DNA of 64,000 nt, from positions 21,471 to 85,470 of the forward strand of contig CANMNN010000019.1 in NCBI GenBank assembly GCA_947499305.1. Reading direction: 5' to 3'. The notes beneath the pieces are model-generated. The model was not told where the DNA came from and searched no databases. It saw only the letters and a list, made by a program, of their open reading frames with translations. This stretch comes from an uncultured Arenicella sp. Lineage in GTDB: Bacteria; Pseudomonadota; Gammaproteobacteria; Arenicellales; Arenicellaceae. Of the stretch, positions 35,072-44,095 are shown one piece after another. Within the stretch, counting starts at the first letter, position 1. Every line of letters starts with the position of its first letter. Position numbers and translations under genes: made by a program.

Positions 35072-35288
35072 CCTAAACCCAGTGCGAGTGTCAAAACATA
35101 TTTGTTCTCTATTGATTAAGGCATTAATAGTCATGCACGAGGGTGTGATATTGCGATCGAGCCGAGCCCAAATTCATGCACTTCTTCCTCAGCGCCTATC
35201 GAGCCTTATGCTCTTGCCTATTGCACTCCACTAAATAAAATGAGAACCTAAAACCTCGAAGGATTGAAAAACACTCGGAGAGACAAGG

Positions 35289-36236
35289 ATGACACTCCCA
35301 AGAAAGTCACTCATATCACTCAGTGACACACCTTATTATCATTGCGTATCACGTTGTGTTCGGCGCGCCTACCTTTGCGGCCATGATCGCTATACTCAAA
35401 AAAGCTTTGAGCATCGTCGCCAGTGGCTAGAGGTAAAACTGTTAACGCTTGCAGATATCTTTGCCATTAAGCTTTGTGCCTACGCGGTAATGAGTAATCA
35501 TTATCATGTGGTACTTCACGTTAGGCTCGACCTCGCCAATCAATGGAGTGAGCATGAAGTTGTGATGCGCTGGCATCAACTGTTCAACGGAACATTCATC
35601 TCTCAACAATACCTGAACGGTGAACATCTGAATCAAGCACAGTGGCGCGTTCTTCGCGCTGATATCAAAAAATGGAGGTCGAGACTGTGCGATATCTCTT
35701 GGTACATGCGCATTGTCAATGAAAGCATCGCGCGACAAGCCAACAAAGAAGACAATTGCAGTGGTCGGTTTTGGGAAGGCCGCTTCAAAAGCCAAGCCTT
35801 GCTTGATGAGCGCGCGCTGTTATCGTGCATGGCCTATGTAGACTTAAATCCCATTCGAGCCCTTATGGCGGCTACACCTGAACAGTCGGCCCATACTTCG
35901 ATTAGAAAGCGAATCTATGACACAGTAAATCAACGCGGCTTAGAGCCATTCGTCGGGGTTAAGCAAGACTCCATCGGCATTCCTTATCGACTCAAAGACT
36001 ATATCGAGCTAGTAGATTGGACAGGCAGAATCGTACGGGATGACAAGCGCGGTCACATCCAGCAATCGCTGCCTAAAATTCTCGATAGGCTTAGTCTTGA
36101 TCAAGCTAGCTGGAAAGAACTCACCACTCAATTTGAAGAACACTTTCAGTCTTGGGTTAGCTCTGAGCACATTAACAAAGCACTTAGCATATCACTGAAT
36201 AACGTGCCACCCGCCTTAGTGCATTCCCGCGAATAG
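35289..36236 (+). mobile_element. IS200/REP-associated-type transposase (Y1_Tnp/RAYT-like)
   Basis: A 315-residue single-stranded-DNA transposase-fold protein of the family that starts PRKSLISLSDTPYYHCVSRC. The HUH metal motif is present as His71-Tyr-His73 in YAVMSNHYHVVLHV. The conserved MRIVNESIARQAN, then SGRFWEGRFKSQALLDE and AYVDLNPIRALMA follow. At the position where other RAYT proteins carry the nucleophilic Tyr (before '..NR..~GTLWEGR') this protein has Ile, so the nucleophile is elsewhere or missing. I recall this family as widespread single-gene copies in marine gammaproteobacteria, usually near short palindromic repeats; such repeats occur just downstream at 36355-36474. AAGG precedes the ATG. 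Confidence 0.88.
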
Positions 36237-36312
36237 CCTAATAGTCACCTTGGCCTGACTTATCGCCCTACGGCGAGGGAAGCCTGTGCGCGTGTATTTA
36301 ACATATTAGTGG

Positions 36313-38616
36313 TTATGCGCAGATACCTCGAGGGAAACGAATCAAACTAGAACGAAAAGAACTTCGAATGAAACTCAACTCGCTTTGAAAATCAAAGCGA
36401 GAGAGGAATGTTCTTTTTGGCTCTTTCAGAGAGTGGGTGTCCATTGTTGTTTGCCCTCCATTGTTGTTTGCCCTCTGGCCATCTAGCCCGTTCAATGATC
36501 CTGAAGCCGTTTGATAACCACTTCTAGCAGCAGTGAATGAAATTAAACCGCTAGGCACCCCACTAATTTGATACACGCCGTTTTGATCTGTAGTAGCAAG
36601 GAAGTCACTGCCATTGACAGTTGCGGTAATAGTGGAACCTTCTAATAAATTACCCGACACAGAGTCTTTCACACTGCCGAAGAGCGTAACAGAACTCGGA
36701 ATAACTTCAGTTAACGCGGGGGAGAAGGTAAGCGTTTGGTTTTCTGCAATACTTGCAGCGCTTGTTGCTGATTGAAACCCATCAATCGATGCAACTACTG
36801 TAACAACACCAATAGGAACGTTAGCTATCAGATAACTGCCTTGCGCATCAGTGGTCGCTGACAAGCTAGCCTGATCATTAACGGTAACAACAACACCAAG
36901 CAACGGCGCTCCGCTTTGACTATTCGTTACATTCCCACTGACAATACCGTTAGTAATTGGCTCCTCAATTACTGGAGTCGGTTGCAGTGCTGGAGAGAAA
37001 TTTATGTTTGCACCATCGAGCGCATTCAAAGAACCCGAAACCGTTTGATAATCTTCCAGAGTTGCTGAGTATGAAATCGGACCACTAGGAACATCAACTA
37101 TCTGATATGAACCGCTCAGATCTGTCGTGGAAACAAAGTCACTTCCGTTCACCGTAACGGTAACCGTACTACCTTCTAAAAGGTCTCCAGAAACTGCGTC
37201 TTTTACACTACCAAAGACTGTGGCCGTGCTCGGTACTATTTCAGATAACTCAGGGGAGAATATCAACGTTTGATTGGATGATATGTTTGCGCCACCGCTT
37301 AACGATTGATAGCCATCTAGCGATGCTTCTGTGGTAATAGGCCCTTCAGAAACATTTGTAATGAGATAGTTACCCTGAGAATCGGTGGTAGCAGACAAAC
37401 CAGTTTGATTATTAACGATAATCAATACACCGGCTAAAGGTTCGCCATTAATGCTTGCTGAAACGTTACCTCTAACCGTTCCTGTAGTCACCGGATCACC
37501 AGTATCAGGATCTTCAGCTAACTTAGTAAGTATCACGTCATTCAGGGTTTGCTGGTCGCCATCGGCTAATGTGGTTTGCAACATTGCCTTGCCGTAACTA
37601 TCTAACACGAATGCCAATTGATATGAACCGGCCAGATCAATTGACAAGGTAAACCGCCCATCACTACCAGTCGATACACCGGTATCTCCAGAGCCAGTTA
37701 ATTGAACATTTACAGACGGGAGAGGGAGTCCAGAATCACCATCTAGCACACGACCAGATATTGAAATTGCATCATTGGCAGGTTCATTTGCAATCTCAAT
37801 AAGTCTACTTATTAACCCGGTTAGATAAACGTCATTCTCGTAGCTTCCATTGGCAAGCTGCTGTGAAATTAATGTATCTATAGATGTTTGATAAGCCGAC
37901 CTGTCGACATTTCTTTCGAGTAAAGCGATTAGGACAAGCGCGCTAGCTTCTGTGGTGGCCCATAGGTTAGTTACACTGTCTATTTGAGTTTCGAGAAAGG
38001 CTTGCGCGCTATCAAGTGATGCATTCAAATTCAACTCATTTCGATACATCCAAAGAGAGTTCATTGCATAAGCGGTGAGCTCGACACTAGGTTCACCAAG
38101 TATAGGAAATGACCAACTTCCGTCAGCTTGTTGCTGATTTAGAAGATACTGAATAGTCTGGCCATCCGCAGGCACTCCAACTGAACCCAAAGCCCTGAGT
38201 GAGAAGGCTGTACTTAAAATACTTGGAGGAACATCCGCATAATCACCATATCCACCACGCGCGCTTCTTCGGGATAAGAGCTCTTGAACATCTTGATCTA
38301 ACTCAAGGCTCGCAGAGGCTTTTAATAAGATGCGTCTGCTAAGCGACTCTGTTGAAAGGGTTGTTGCATCGCTATCATTTAGGAAGGCCGACGCTCTAGC
38401 AATATTAGCGGAGAATCTTGAATCGACACTATTCGATAGCGCTTGCGCTGCTTCGTACGTAGACTGATCGGCATTGGCAACATCAGATTCTAGATATACA
38501 GAACCATTAACGCCTTGTTGATCCGATAGCCAATTCAATGCTTCTGATTGTTCAGCAATAGCGAAGTTTGATACTGCCAATAAGAGCATTACAGCAAAAC
38601 CAATATATTTTTTCAT
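36313..38616 (-). CDS. Exported alpha/alpha-toroid protein with carboxypeptidase-regulatory-like repeats, 3' end altered
   Basis: A 767-residue exported protein (signal MKKYIGFAVMLLLAVSNFAIA). Residues about 25-275 are helical repeats of the prenyltransferase/squalene-cyclase toroid type (LRALGSVGVPADGQTIQYLL, QQQADGSWSF). Residues about 283-720 are at least five beta-sandwich repeats of the CarboxypepD_reg kind (ISISGRVLDGDSGLPLPSVN). The last four form an A-B-A'-B' duplication of about 175 residues. The final B' unit stops abruptly after SLNGLDG, where B continues ANINFSPALQP, and the last 50 residues are encoded by repeat-like DNA with a hairpin and a 17-bp tandem duplication. The C-terminus is therefore probably rewritten by an inserted repeat element. 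Function unknown. Confidence 0.75.
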   Translation of the reverse strand: MKKYIGFAVMLLLAVSNFAIAEQSEALNWLSDQQGVNGSVYLESDVANADQSTYEAAQALSNSVDSRFSANIARASAFLNDSDATTLSTESLSRRILLKASASLELDQDVQELLSRRSARGGYGDYADVPPSILSTAFSLRALGSVGVPADGQTIQYLLNQQQADGSWSFPILGEPSVELTAYAMNSLWMYRNELNLNASLDSAQAFLETQIDSVTNLWATTEASALVLIALLERNVDRSAYQTSIDTLISQQLANGSYENDVYLTGLISRLIEIANEPANDAISISGRVLDGDSGLPLPSVNVQLTGSGDTGVSTGSDGRFTLSIDLAGSYQLAFVLDSYGKAMLQTTLADGDQQTLNDVILTKLAEDPDTGDPVTTGTVRGNVSASINGEPLAGVLIIVNNQTGLSATTDSQGNYLITNVSEGPITTEASLDGYQSLSGGANISSNQTLIFSPELSEIVPSTATVFGSVKDAVSGDLLEGSTVTVTVNGSDFVSTTDLSGSYQIVDVPSGPISYSATLEDYQTVSGSLNALDGANINFSPALQPTPVIEEPITNGIVSGNVTNSQSGAPLLGVVVTVNDQASLSATTDAQGSYLIANVPIGVVTVVASIDGFQSATSAASIAENQTLTFSPALTEVIPSSVTLFGSVKDSVSGNLLEGSTITATVNGSDFLATTDQNGVYQISGVPSGLISFTAARSGYQTASGSLNGLDGQRANNNGGQTTMDTHSLKEPKRTFLSRFDFQSELSFIRSSFRSSLIRFPRGICA
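36355..36417. repeat. Large imperfect palindrome beside the RAYT-like transposase
   Basis: A nested inverted structure with outer arms AAAAGAAC (36355-36362) and GTTCTTTT (36410-36417) and an inner perfect ten-base-pair stem CTCGCTTTGA / TCAAAGCGAG (36379-36388 and 36392-36401) with an AAA loop. It lies inside the altered 3' end of the toroid-protein gene and 118 bases past the transposase stop, so it may be a REP-like target or product of that transposase. Confidence 0.7.
36441..36474. repeat. Exact 17-bp tandem duplication that shifts the toroid-protein frame
   Basis: CCATTGTTGTTTGCCCT occurs twice end to end. Because 17 is not a multiple of three, the frame changes downstream. With one copy removed, the minus-strand frame would run on as GHPLSERAKKNIPLSL and stop at the hairpin, a shorter tail. 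Confidence 0.85.
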
Positions 38617-38900
38617 CCAACCCTACCTGTGGAATTAAGATAAACGCTTAATTTAAATTGCATGCGCGTTCACGATAAGGTGTAGATATGTGCCGACATC
38701 CTTATCAAATTACATGGCGCACCTTAACACAATTAGAATTGAATTAGATCAGACCAAAGGCAGAACATGCTTCGGATTCATTAGACGTTGGTCTGTAGCG
38801 GGTTCGCGGGATAGAAACAACTACCATAATGCCTTCCTGCGTTATATGCTAAATCGCGCAGGTCATTAAGCTCAAAGCCATATCCTTAATACGATTCAGC

Positions 38901-39797
38901 CTACTCTTCATAAACAGACACTGCATACTCATGCCATACATGAACGCCACTAGACCGTTTTTTCTTCTTTTTACGATGATCGTATAATAGCCCTACTCTA
39001 TCTGGATGAATTGCTGAAAATAGCGCTGCGGCTATACTGCAAGGCTTGGTCCCTATCGGCGCGACAAACATCTTAGAGCCATCTGAAATAGAGCTAAAAG
39101 TATCTTCGAGCGCCTCCAAAGCCGAATCAGGATCATTTGCTGCACAATAGGACACTTGAAACTCTCTCAACCTGTCTAAGTGAGGAACCATAGAGTTTAA
39201 CTCCCAACCTGACTGAAATGCAGGCACACCGACTACAAGCTTCAAATCCTTGTCGGACAACATTTGGTGATCTTCGAGAGCCCTCTCTAAACGGTTAGAT
39301 TCATAACCAAGGAAAAAGACCCCAGCTTCGACCTCTTGACTACTTAAATCAGTAATCGCCCTAGGTATTGGCAAGAAGCCCGCGTTCTTCTCTGACAAGG
39401 CAAATGAGTCTTGAGCAGGCCCATTTCTCGTATAGTCTTTTGGCTCAAGATATATAATTTTAAACTCAGTTCTGCCAATATCCAAAGCAGCCTGAACTGA
39501 GTAAAAAAGCTCAACAAACCCCAGCGTCGTCGAATCTAAGACGATATAGTGTTCTGAAAAAATGTCACTGAAAATTTCGGTGGCTCTTTCCGCATTGATG
39601 CGCTCACCATCAACCATTAACTCCATAGTTTCGTGATCATATAAAACATAGCACCTTCTTACGACTTTGCTACTTTCTATCGATGTGGATTCGTCCCCTC
39701 TATCATCCACGGAATATCCCAAAACCAGCACACTTGAAGGTGGAAAATTGAGCTGATGCGAGCCCTCAAGTCTTTCGTCCCGGACTGTAATCTTCAT
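38901..39797 (-). CDS. Protein of unknown function, last gene of the candidate conflict operon
   Basis: A 298-residue soluble protein I do not recognise. Secondary-structure impression is a mixed alpha/beta fold: MKITVRDERLEGSHQLNFPPSSVLVLGYSV at the start is beta-rich, the middle has KIIYLEPKDYTRNGP, and the end has KMFVAPIGTKPCSIAAALFSA followed by DRVGLLYDHRKKKKKRSSG. The latter part resembles Rossmann-like sensor or effector domains of the CARF/SAVED kind in general layout only; I cannot confirm that. No signal peptide or membrane helix. It starts seven bases after the AAA gene stop, so it is surely co-transcribed. Confidence 0.7.
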   Translation of the reverse strand: MKITVRDERLEGSHQLNFPPSSVLVLGYSVDDRGDESTSIESSKVVRRCYVLYDHETMELMVDGERINAERATEIFSDIFSEHYIVLDSTTLGFVELFYSVQAALDIGRTEFKIIYLEPKDYTRNGPAQDSFALSEKNAGFLPIPRAITDLSSQEVEAGVFFLGYESNRLERALEDHQMLSDKDLKLVVGVPAFQSGWELNSMVPHLDRLREFQVSYCAANDPDSALEALEDTFSSISDGSKMFVAPIGTKPCSIAAALFSAIHPDRVGLLYDHRKKKKKRSSGVHVWHEYAVSVYEE

Positions 39798-39803
39798 GAT
39801 CGC

Positions 39804-41747
39804 CTACCACAGTTCCGATTGTTGGCTTTTGTGCTTTTCAGTAACAACTATTTGAGAGAAGAAACCATTATATTCATCTTCAGTTCCAGAAGATAAAGTT
39901 CGAAAATTCTCGACAGAAAGCTGAATCTTTCTTTTCCTTCGATAGCTTATCTGAAAGTATGGCGCGTAAATAGGATTTAGAAGATAGTCCACAATGTCGC
40001 GCCCCAGAGCGCTTTTGGTCTTGTTCCCTATTTGCTCAGAAATTATTCCGTATTTCTTTGCTTCACTAAGGAACTTTGCTTCCTGATCACTCAAAGCATC
40101 ACCCGAATTAATAGTAAACTGATTTTGTTCAGGCTCGCTCATTGGGGGTAAGGACTGAAATCCTCTAAAGACGTTACCCAACCTAAGAACAAATGTACGC
40201 AACTGTTCACCATGGGGGCCAAACGTTTTTATCTCTTTAATAAGCTTTTCAGATGCACCATATGCTGCTCTAGCTTGCATATCAAGACCAATACTATCAA
40301 CGTTCCCATCGGTTAATTCGGCAAACTCTCGGGCTTTGTAACAGAGAATTAAAAAATGACGAAGATTATTGTTCGCCATCATAAAGTAGGTATCAAACCC
40401 GCTATAGATGGGGCAAACAGCCCCATACGGCCTATACGCCTCAAGCAAAGCGCCAAACAAATTATTGTGCAACCAACCTTCAAGGTTACTTGGCTTTTCA
40501 TTTTTAAAAAGCTTGTACTCTCCGAGTAATTTCCGAGGGTCGTTTCCTTTACGATTTAATAGTGCAGGCAGGATCAGAAGAGAAGAGCTGCGTCCCACAA
40601 GAGCTTCAAAGTCGTTGAATGAAATATTTCCAGATGATTCTGAGGTTCTAATTGCCTTGGCTACGCGATCCTTAAGCTTTCTATAAATCCGATCACGGCC
40701 AACAGCTTGATCGCAAAAATCTTTTAATTTACCTGAAGGAAATTTTTTTCGAATACTTGACAATACTTCATCAGCATGAGATTCAGACTGCCTATGCTCT
40801 ATTTGATCCATATTGCGAAGAAGCTTCAACAGTTGACTATCACCCTCACTGTCTAGATCTAAATTTGCAAGAAACACTTCAGCAAAGAACAATCTTTTTT
40901 CTTCCTCAGTAGATAAATCATCGAGAGTTATAAGATTAAAATCGTGAGTTGCATTAATTGATTCAGGCCCGGTGGTCTCAGTATCCTCCGAAAACTCTTT
41001 CGAAGTAAAACTTACTATAAACGGTTTTTGACTATGCTTTAAATATGAGTTTAAAAGGTGCCTCTGATACGGAACCAAATTCTCAACTTCGTCCAAATAT
41101 ACATAGAATGCTACTGACTCTAGTTCAGGAATTTGTTTGAGCTCTTCAATGATTGAATCTACAAAAGTGCGCCCTGCTGGCAATACAGGTCGATCGATCA
41201 ATGAAATATTTGAAATCCACGACGAAAACTGTCGCCTTTTGGTTTCTAATATTTTTTCAAGCCCTCTTAGATTTGATGGATACTCATCCCCAAAATCCGA
41301 AATATTCTCCAGCCTTATTTTAGAAAACACATGATCGTCAAAACCTTGAAATTGGCTTTTAGCGATATGCCTTAATGAACGAATTATCTCCACCGAGATA
41401 ACAAGCGAGAAATACGAATCAAAAACCTGAGTCCACTCATCTATCCCTATACCGCGATGGTGCAATGAATTGCAGAACTGTGTATCAACGCGCCAATAAA
41501 TACCAACATGTGAAATCTCGCTTGAAGGTATACTTTTTCTACTTGGCGAAAATGATGTCCGGTAGTCGAGATACTTTAGAAGCATCGTTTTTCCACAGCC
41601 CCGCTTACCAACTATATAGGTAGATTTGGTTGCGTTTTTTAGTGCCATATCTTTGAAATAATGCGGGATATAGAATTTACCCCAAATATCAGGCCCATAG
41701 TCCTCAGCACGAGTTTTAGATAAGATATTGTCTTGTTTCTCTAACAT
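39804..41747 (-). CDS. AAA ATPase, ORC/Cdc6-like, of the candidate conflict operon
   Basis: A 647-residue P-loop protein. The Walker A is GKRGCGKT (residues 47-54) in STYIVGKRGCGKTMLLKYLD; the Walker B is AFYVYLDEVENL near residue 215. The ATPase core and a helical and winged-helix-like C-terminus follow, giving the impression of the ORC-Cdc6/STAND-like AAA proteins used in prokaryotic conflict systems. The open frame reaches back to 41774 inside the previous gene, but the ATG at 41747 has GAGGT before it and begins MLEKQDNILS; I take that. It is two bases after the PRTase-like stop. Function in a defence system is inferred from the neighbours, not shown. Confidence 0.82.
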   Translation of the reverse strand: MLEKQDNILSKTRAEDYGPDIWGKFYIPHYFKDMALKNATKSTYIVGKRGCGKTMLLKYLDYRTSFSPSRKSIPSSEISHVGIYWRVDTQFCNSLHHRGIGIDEWTQVFDSYFSLVISVEIIRSLRHIAKSQFQGFDDHVFSKIRLENISDFGDEYPSNLRGLEKILETKRRQFSSWISNISLIDRPVLPAGRTFVDSIIEELKQIPELESVAFYVYLDEVENLVPYQRHLLNSYLKHSQKPFIVSFTSKEFSEDTETTGPESINATHDFNLITLDDLSTEEEKRLFFAEVFLANLDLDSEGDSQLLKLLRNMDQIEHRQSESHADEVLSSIRKKFPSGKLKDFCDQAVGRDRIYRKLKDRVAKAIRTSESSGNISFNDFEALVGRSSSLLILPALLNRKGNDPRKLLGEYKLFKNEKPSNLEGWLHNNLFGALLEAYRPYGAVCPIYSGFDTYFMMANNNLRHFLILCYKAREFAELTDGNVDSIGLDMQARAAYGASEKLIKEIKTFGPHGEQLRTFVLRLGNVFRGFQSLPPMSEPEQNQFTINSGDALSDQEAKFLSEAKKYGIISEQIGNKTKSALGRDIVDYLLNPIYAPYFQISYRRKRKIQLSVENFRTLSSGTEDEYNGFFSQIVVTEKHKSQQSELW

Positions 41748-41749
41748 AA

Positions 41750-42649
41750 CTACCTCGAAAACAGGGGGGCCCAAGTTCTAGAACTATCCCATAGTAACTG
41801 CAAAGAATCGTCTGGAGCTTTCTTTCCATGGCCAAAGGAAACCATGCATCCTAAACTTCCAAACCCCAGGGGTGCGTCATTATCAAACTTAGCTTTTTTT
41901 TCAATGATATCCATGTAAACCTCAAATGGAGTACAGTCGTCAAATCCCCACCAACCTTTTTCTTCCCACATCTTGGCCATCGACTCAAAACACTCCGACT
42001 CAGTAATGATCTCGCCATAAAAAATCTCAATGTCTCTTTGCTCAGATCGAAAGCTTCGCAGAGCTTTTTCATGTACCAATCCTAACACTATACCTACTCT
42101 GGGCACATTCCTGACCAATCTCTCTCCTTCTTCCGACAAGAAAAAATTATTAAGCTGGTTACCCGTAAACGCTGCATCATCAACAACCAAGAATCGCTCG
42201 TTATCTTTTAGAACCCCTACGTTCTTCGGATACTCCTGATATATAGGCTTCTGATCTAGACACGGCTCTATGAGTCTTGTCACAACGTGTCCACTCTTTC
42301 CAGGGGGAGTATTCTCATGGCTTGGCGGACCAAAACTGAAGCTAATCCCGCTGAGTTTCGTATCATATACCTCTTTCCAGTGCCGCTTCGAATCAAGATG
42401 ACTCGGCCAAAAGTGCACAGCTGCAGACTTTAGCGCTTGACGCAATGAAGAGGTAAGCTGCTCATTTGTTCGGAATACTAGAAAACGAAGAATAAGGAGG
42501 GCTAGCCTTTTTTCGGGGCCACTATCAAATTGCTTCAACCAAGCTTTTACCTCTTCAAAAGCTAGCGGCGATCGGATGTGAGATAGACACAAATCCTTAA
42601 TGGTCCTTGTTAAATTTAAATCATCATTCGCAGTAAAATTTATATCCAT
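41750..42649 (-). CDS. Phosphoribosyltransferase-like protein of the candidate conflict operon
   Basis: A 299-residue protein whose clearest motif is the PRPP-binding loop of type I phosphoribosyltransferases: FLVVDDAAFTGNQLNNF (Val155-Gly163, the 'hhhhDD..hTG' pattern). Upstream, GISFSFGPPSHENTPPGKSG could supply the phosphate loop. It lacks the length and other domains of purine or pyrimidine enzymes. I recall PRTase-like proteins beside ORC/Cdc6-type ATPases in conflict systems, which is the arrangement here, so it may act as an effector or nucleotide-modifying factor. It starts 43 bases after the methyltransferase stop. Confidence 0.75.
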   Translation of the reverse strand: MDINFTANDDLNLTRTIKDLCLSHIRSPLAFEEVKAWLKQFDSGPEKRLALLILRFLVFRTNEQLTSSLRQALKSAAVHFWPSHLDSKRHWKEVYDTKLSGISFSFGPPSHENTPPGKSGHVVTRLIEPCLDQKPIYQEYPKNVGVLKDNERFLVVDDAAFTGNQLNNFFLSEEGERLVRNVPRVGIVLGLVHEKALRSFRSEQRDIEIFYGEIITESECFESMAKMWEEKGWWGFDDCTPFEVYMDIIEKKAKFDNDAPLGFGSLGCMVSFGHGKKAPDDSLQLLWDSSRTWAPLFSR

Positions 42650-42692
42650 ATACCCACTAATTCAATTGTCCTCTGACAATATATTTTCGGTT

Positions 42693-43856
42693 TTATATAG
42701 CCACGCTTACGGGAAGCTCTCTTATCATGTCATATGTTATTAGTTTTGCACATGAACCATGTGCATACTTTTGAAAGTAATATTGCACTTCGTCAGAAAC
42801 CAGATAGTTGAACAACCCCTTTGCATATTGTTTTTTAGCACGTAGACAGATGACAGAATCTGAATATTGAATTGCACCTGACTCCACCATTACCGCCTTT
42901 CCAAGGCACCTGGTTCCGACTCTAGAGATTAGTATATCTCCAGCTCTTGCAAATTGTTCCTTATTTTCAGTCTCGTTCGATTTTGAAACTCCTTTTATCA
43001 GTCCCGAGTGTAGTTGCCGAATATGAGAGGAGTGCACAAATTGCAGCCCTATATCCCTAAGCATTTTTGCACACTGTTTACCTCTAGAAAGCTCAACACC
43101 AAAGTCTTGTATTTTAGGAACATCATTGCATTCGTTTCGACACAGGTCTAGAACCTTACCCGCTTCGACATCCTCGATATCTATTTTTTTTGTCAACCCA
43201 CTCTTAGAAAAATTCACCTTAACTCCTTGAGTTTCCCCTGCTTGAGCAGTTGCATGAATCATTACAACCCTCGTTTCCGTTCCTTCAAATTCGTTATTCT
43301 CATAGATTGTGCATGAATCCCAACAATGCTCCTCTAACATGGTTTTTCGAGCCCTATAGAATACGCGAGAAGTTAGAAATGCAATCGGTAAAATAAAACA
43401 TATCAACGAACCTGGCAGCGAGGCCTCTAATGCCCTATACAGAAAAACTACTTCTAATCTTATTCTCTTACTCTTAATTATATGCTGACCAGCAAGGCCG
43501 CTTAAAACCACCTTTTTACGAACGGATAGATTTAGCTCTCCCTTGCAAAATGGAGGGTTTGAGATGATGAGGCTACTTCTTTCTTTGACTTGGCGAGGTG
43601 AGTGTTGCGTTAGATCTAGATCAAAAATCCCAATGTCATCAGCACTGCCCAATTTGTCCATATGACTAGAATCGATTTCATAAGCTGATACTTTTGACTC
43701 GCATTGGTGCTTTTTAACAGCCTTAAAGAGATTGCCCTCACCACACCCCAAATCTACAATGTGATTAATGTCGCTGTCGGCATACCATTGCGCCATCTCT
43801 TCCGCAATGCTAAGCGGCGTAGGAAAAAAATCATATTTTTCTCTGCTAGATTTCAC
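42693..43856 (-). CDS. N6-adenine-type DNA methyltransferase with a C-terminal target-recognition-like domain
   Basis: A 387-residue class I methyltransferase. Motif I is IVDLGCGEGNLFK (residues about 33-45), and motif IV is SNPPF (99-103), typical of N6-adenine or N4-cytosine enzymes. Residues about 240-387 resemble a type I/IIG specificity domain: VELSRGKQCAKM, GDILISRVGTRCLGKAVMV and NYLVSDEVQYYF, so one chain may both recognise and modify DNA. No restriction nuclease domain is seen in this protein or the operon. It shares one base with the stop of the repressor-like gene (TAATG overlap). The methyl mark could serve self-recognition by the AAA/PRTase partners. Confidence 0.88.
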   Translation of the reverse strand: MKSSREKYDFFPTPLSIAEEMAQWYADSDINHIVDLGCGEGNLFKAVKKHQCESKVSAYEIDSSHMDKLGSADDIGIFDLDLTQHSPRQVKERSSLIISNPPFCKGELNLSVRKKVVLSGLAGQHIIKSKRIRLEVVFLYRALEASLPGSLICFILPIAFLTSRVFYRARKTMLEEHCWDSCTIYENNEFEGTETRVVMIHATAQAGETQGVKVNFSKSGLTKKIDIEDVEAGKVLDLCRNECNDVPKIQDFGVELSRGKQCAKMLRDIGLQFVHSSHIRQLHSGLIKGVSKSNETENKEQFARAGDILISRVGTRCLGKAVMVESGAIQYSDSVICLRAKKQYAKGLFNYLVSDEVQYYFQKYAHGSCAKLITYDMIRELPVSVAI

Positions 43857-44095
43857 TAGAGCTTACCCAAATTTTTTATTAGAAAATTCATGTCATCGAG
43901 TGCAGCTCGTCGCTCTGTATCGACACTAAGCTCTTGCGCAATGTAGATGCAGTGTATTGCTTTTATGGCAGATCGCGCAGCCACAAGCTGCTGAAGAACT
44001 TTTTTCGGCTCATCTTTATCTTCAATCATATCTCCAACCTTACTTAACTGCCCCATAGCCCTGTTAAGCCGTTGCCTAATTTCAACACTTTTCAT
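43856..44095 (-). CDS. CsoR/RcnR/FrmR-fold repressor lacking the usual metal or aldehyde ligands
   Basis: A 79-residue all-helical protein of the DUF156 fold. RQRLNRAMGQLSKVGDMIED matches the 'RLkRieGQv.gi..Mie' start and VLQQLVAARSAIKAIHCIYI the second helix. In CsoR the ligands are a Cys at the start of helix 2 and a His and Cys near the end; here the first is replaced by Glu/Pro (DEPKK) and the later His and Cys are replaced (AQELS), leaving only one Cys in AIHC. So it may sense no metal. The frame extends to a TTG at 44131 that lies in the promoter palindrome, so I take the ATG at 44095. It heads the five-gene operon and overlaps the methyltransferase start. Confidence 0.78.
   Translation of the reverse strand: MKSVEIRQRLNRAMGQLSKVGDMIEDKDEPKKVLQQLVAARSAIKAIHCIYIAQELSVDTERRAALDDMNFLIKNLGKL

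Larger units (their letters stand above)
34298..35288. other. Long intergenic stretch with at most one doubtful small gene
   Basis: About 990 bases without a clear gene. A nine-base-pair hairpin (ATCAGCCCA / TGGGCTGAT around 13 bases) lies at 34505-34535, without a convincing T-run. An exact tandem pair of 15-base units, differing at one base, lies at 35042-35071, just upstream of the doubtful open frame at 34803-35036. Confidence 0.5.

Noticed and set aside
42693..43856. A type I restriction system
   Set aside because: The protein combines methyltransferase and specificity-like regions, but there is no HsdR helicase-nuclease and no separate HsdS gene. The neighbours are AAA and PRTase-like proteins.
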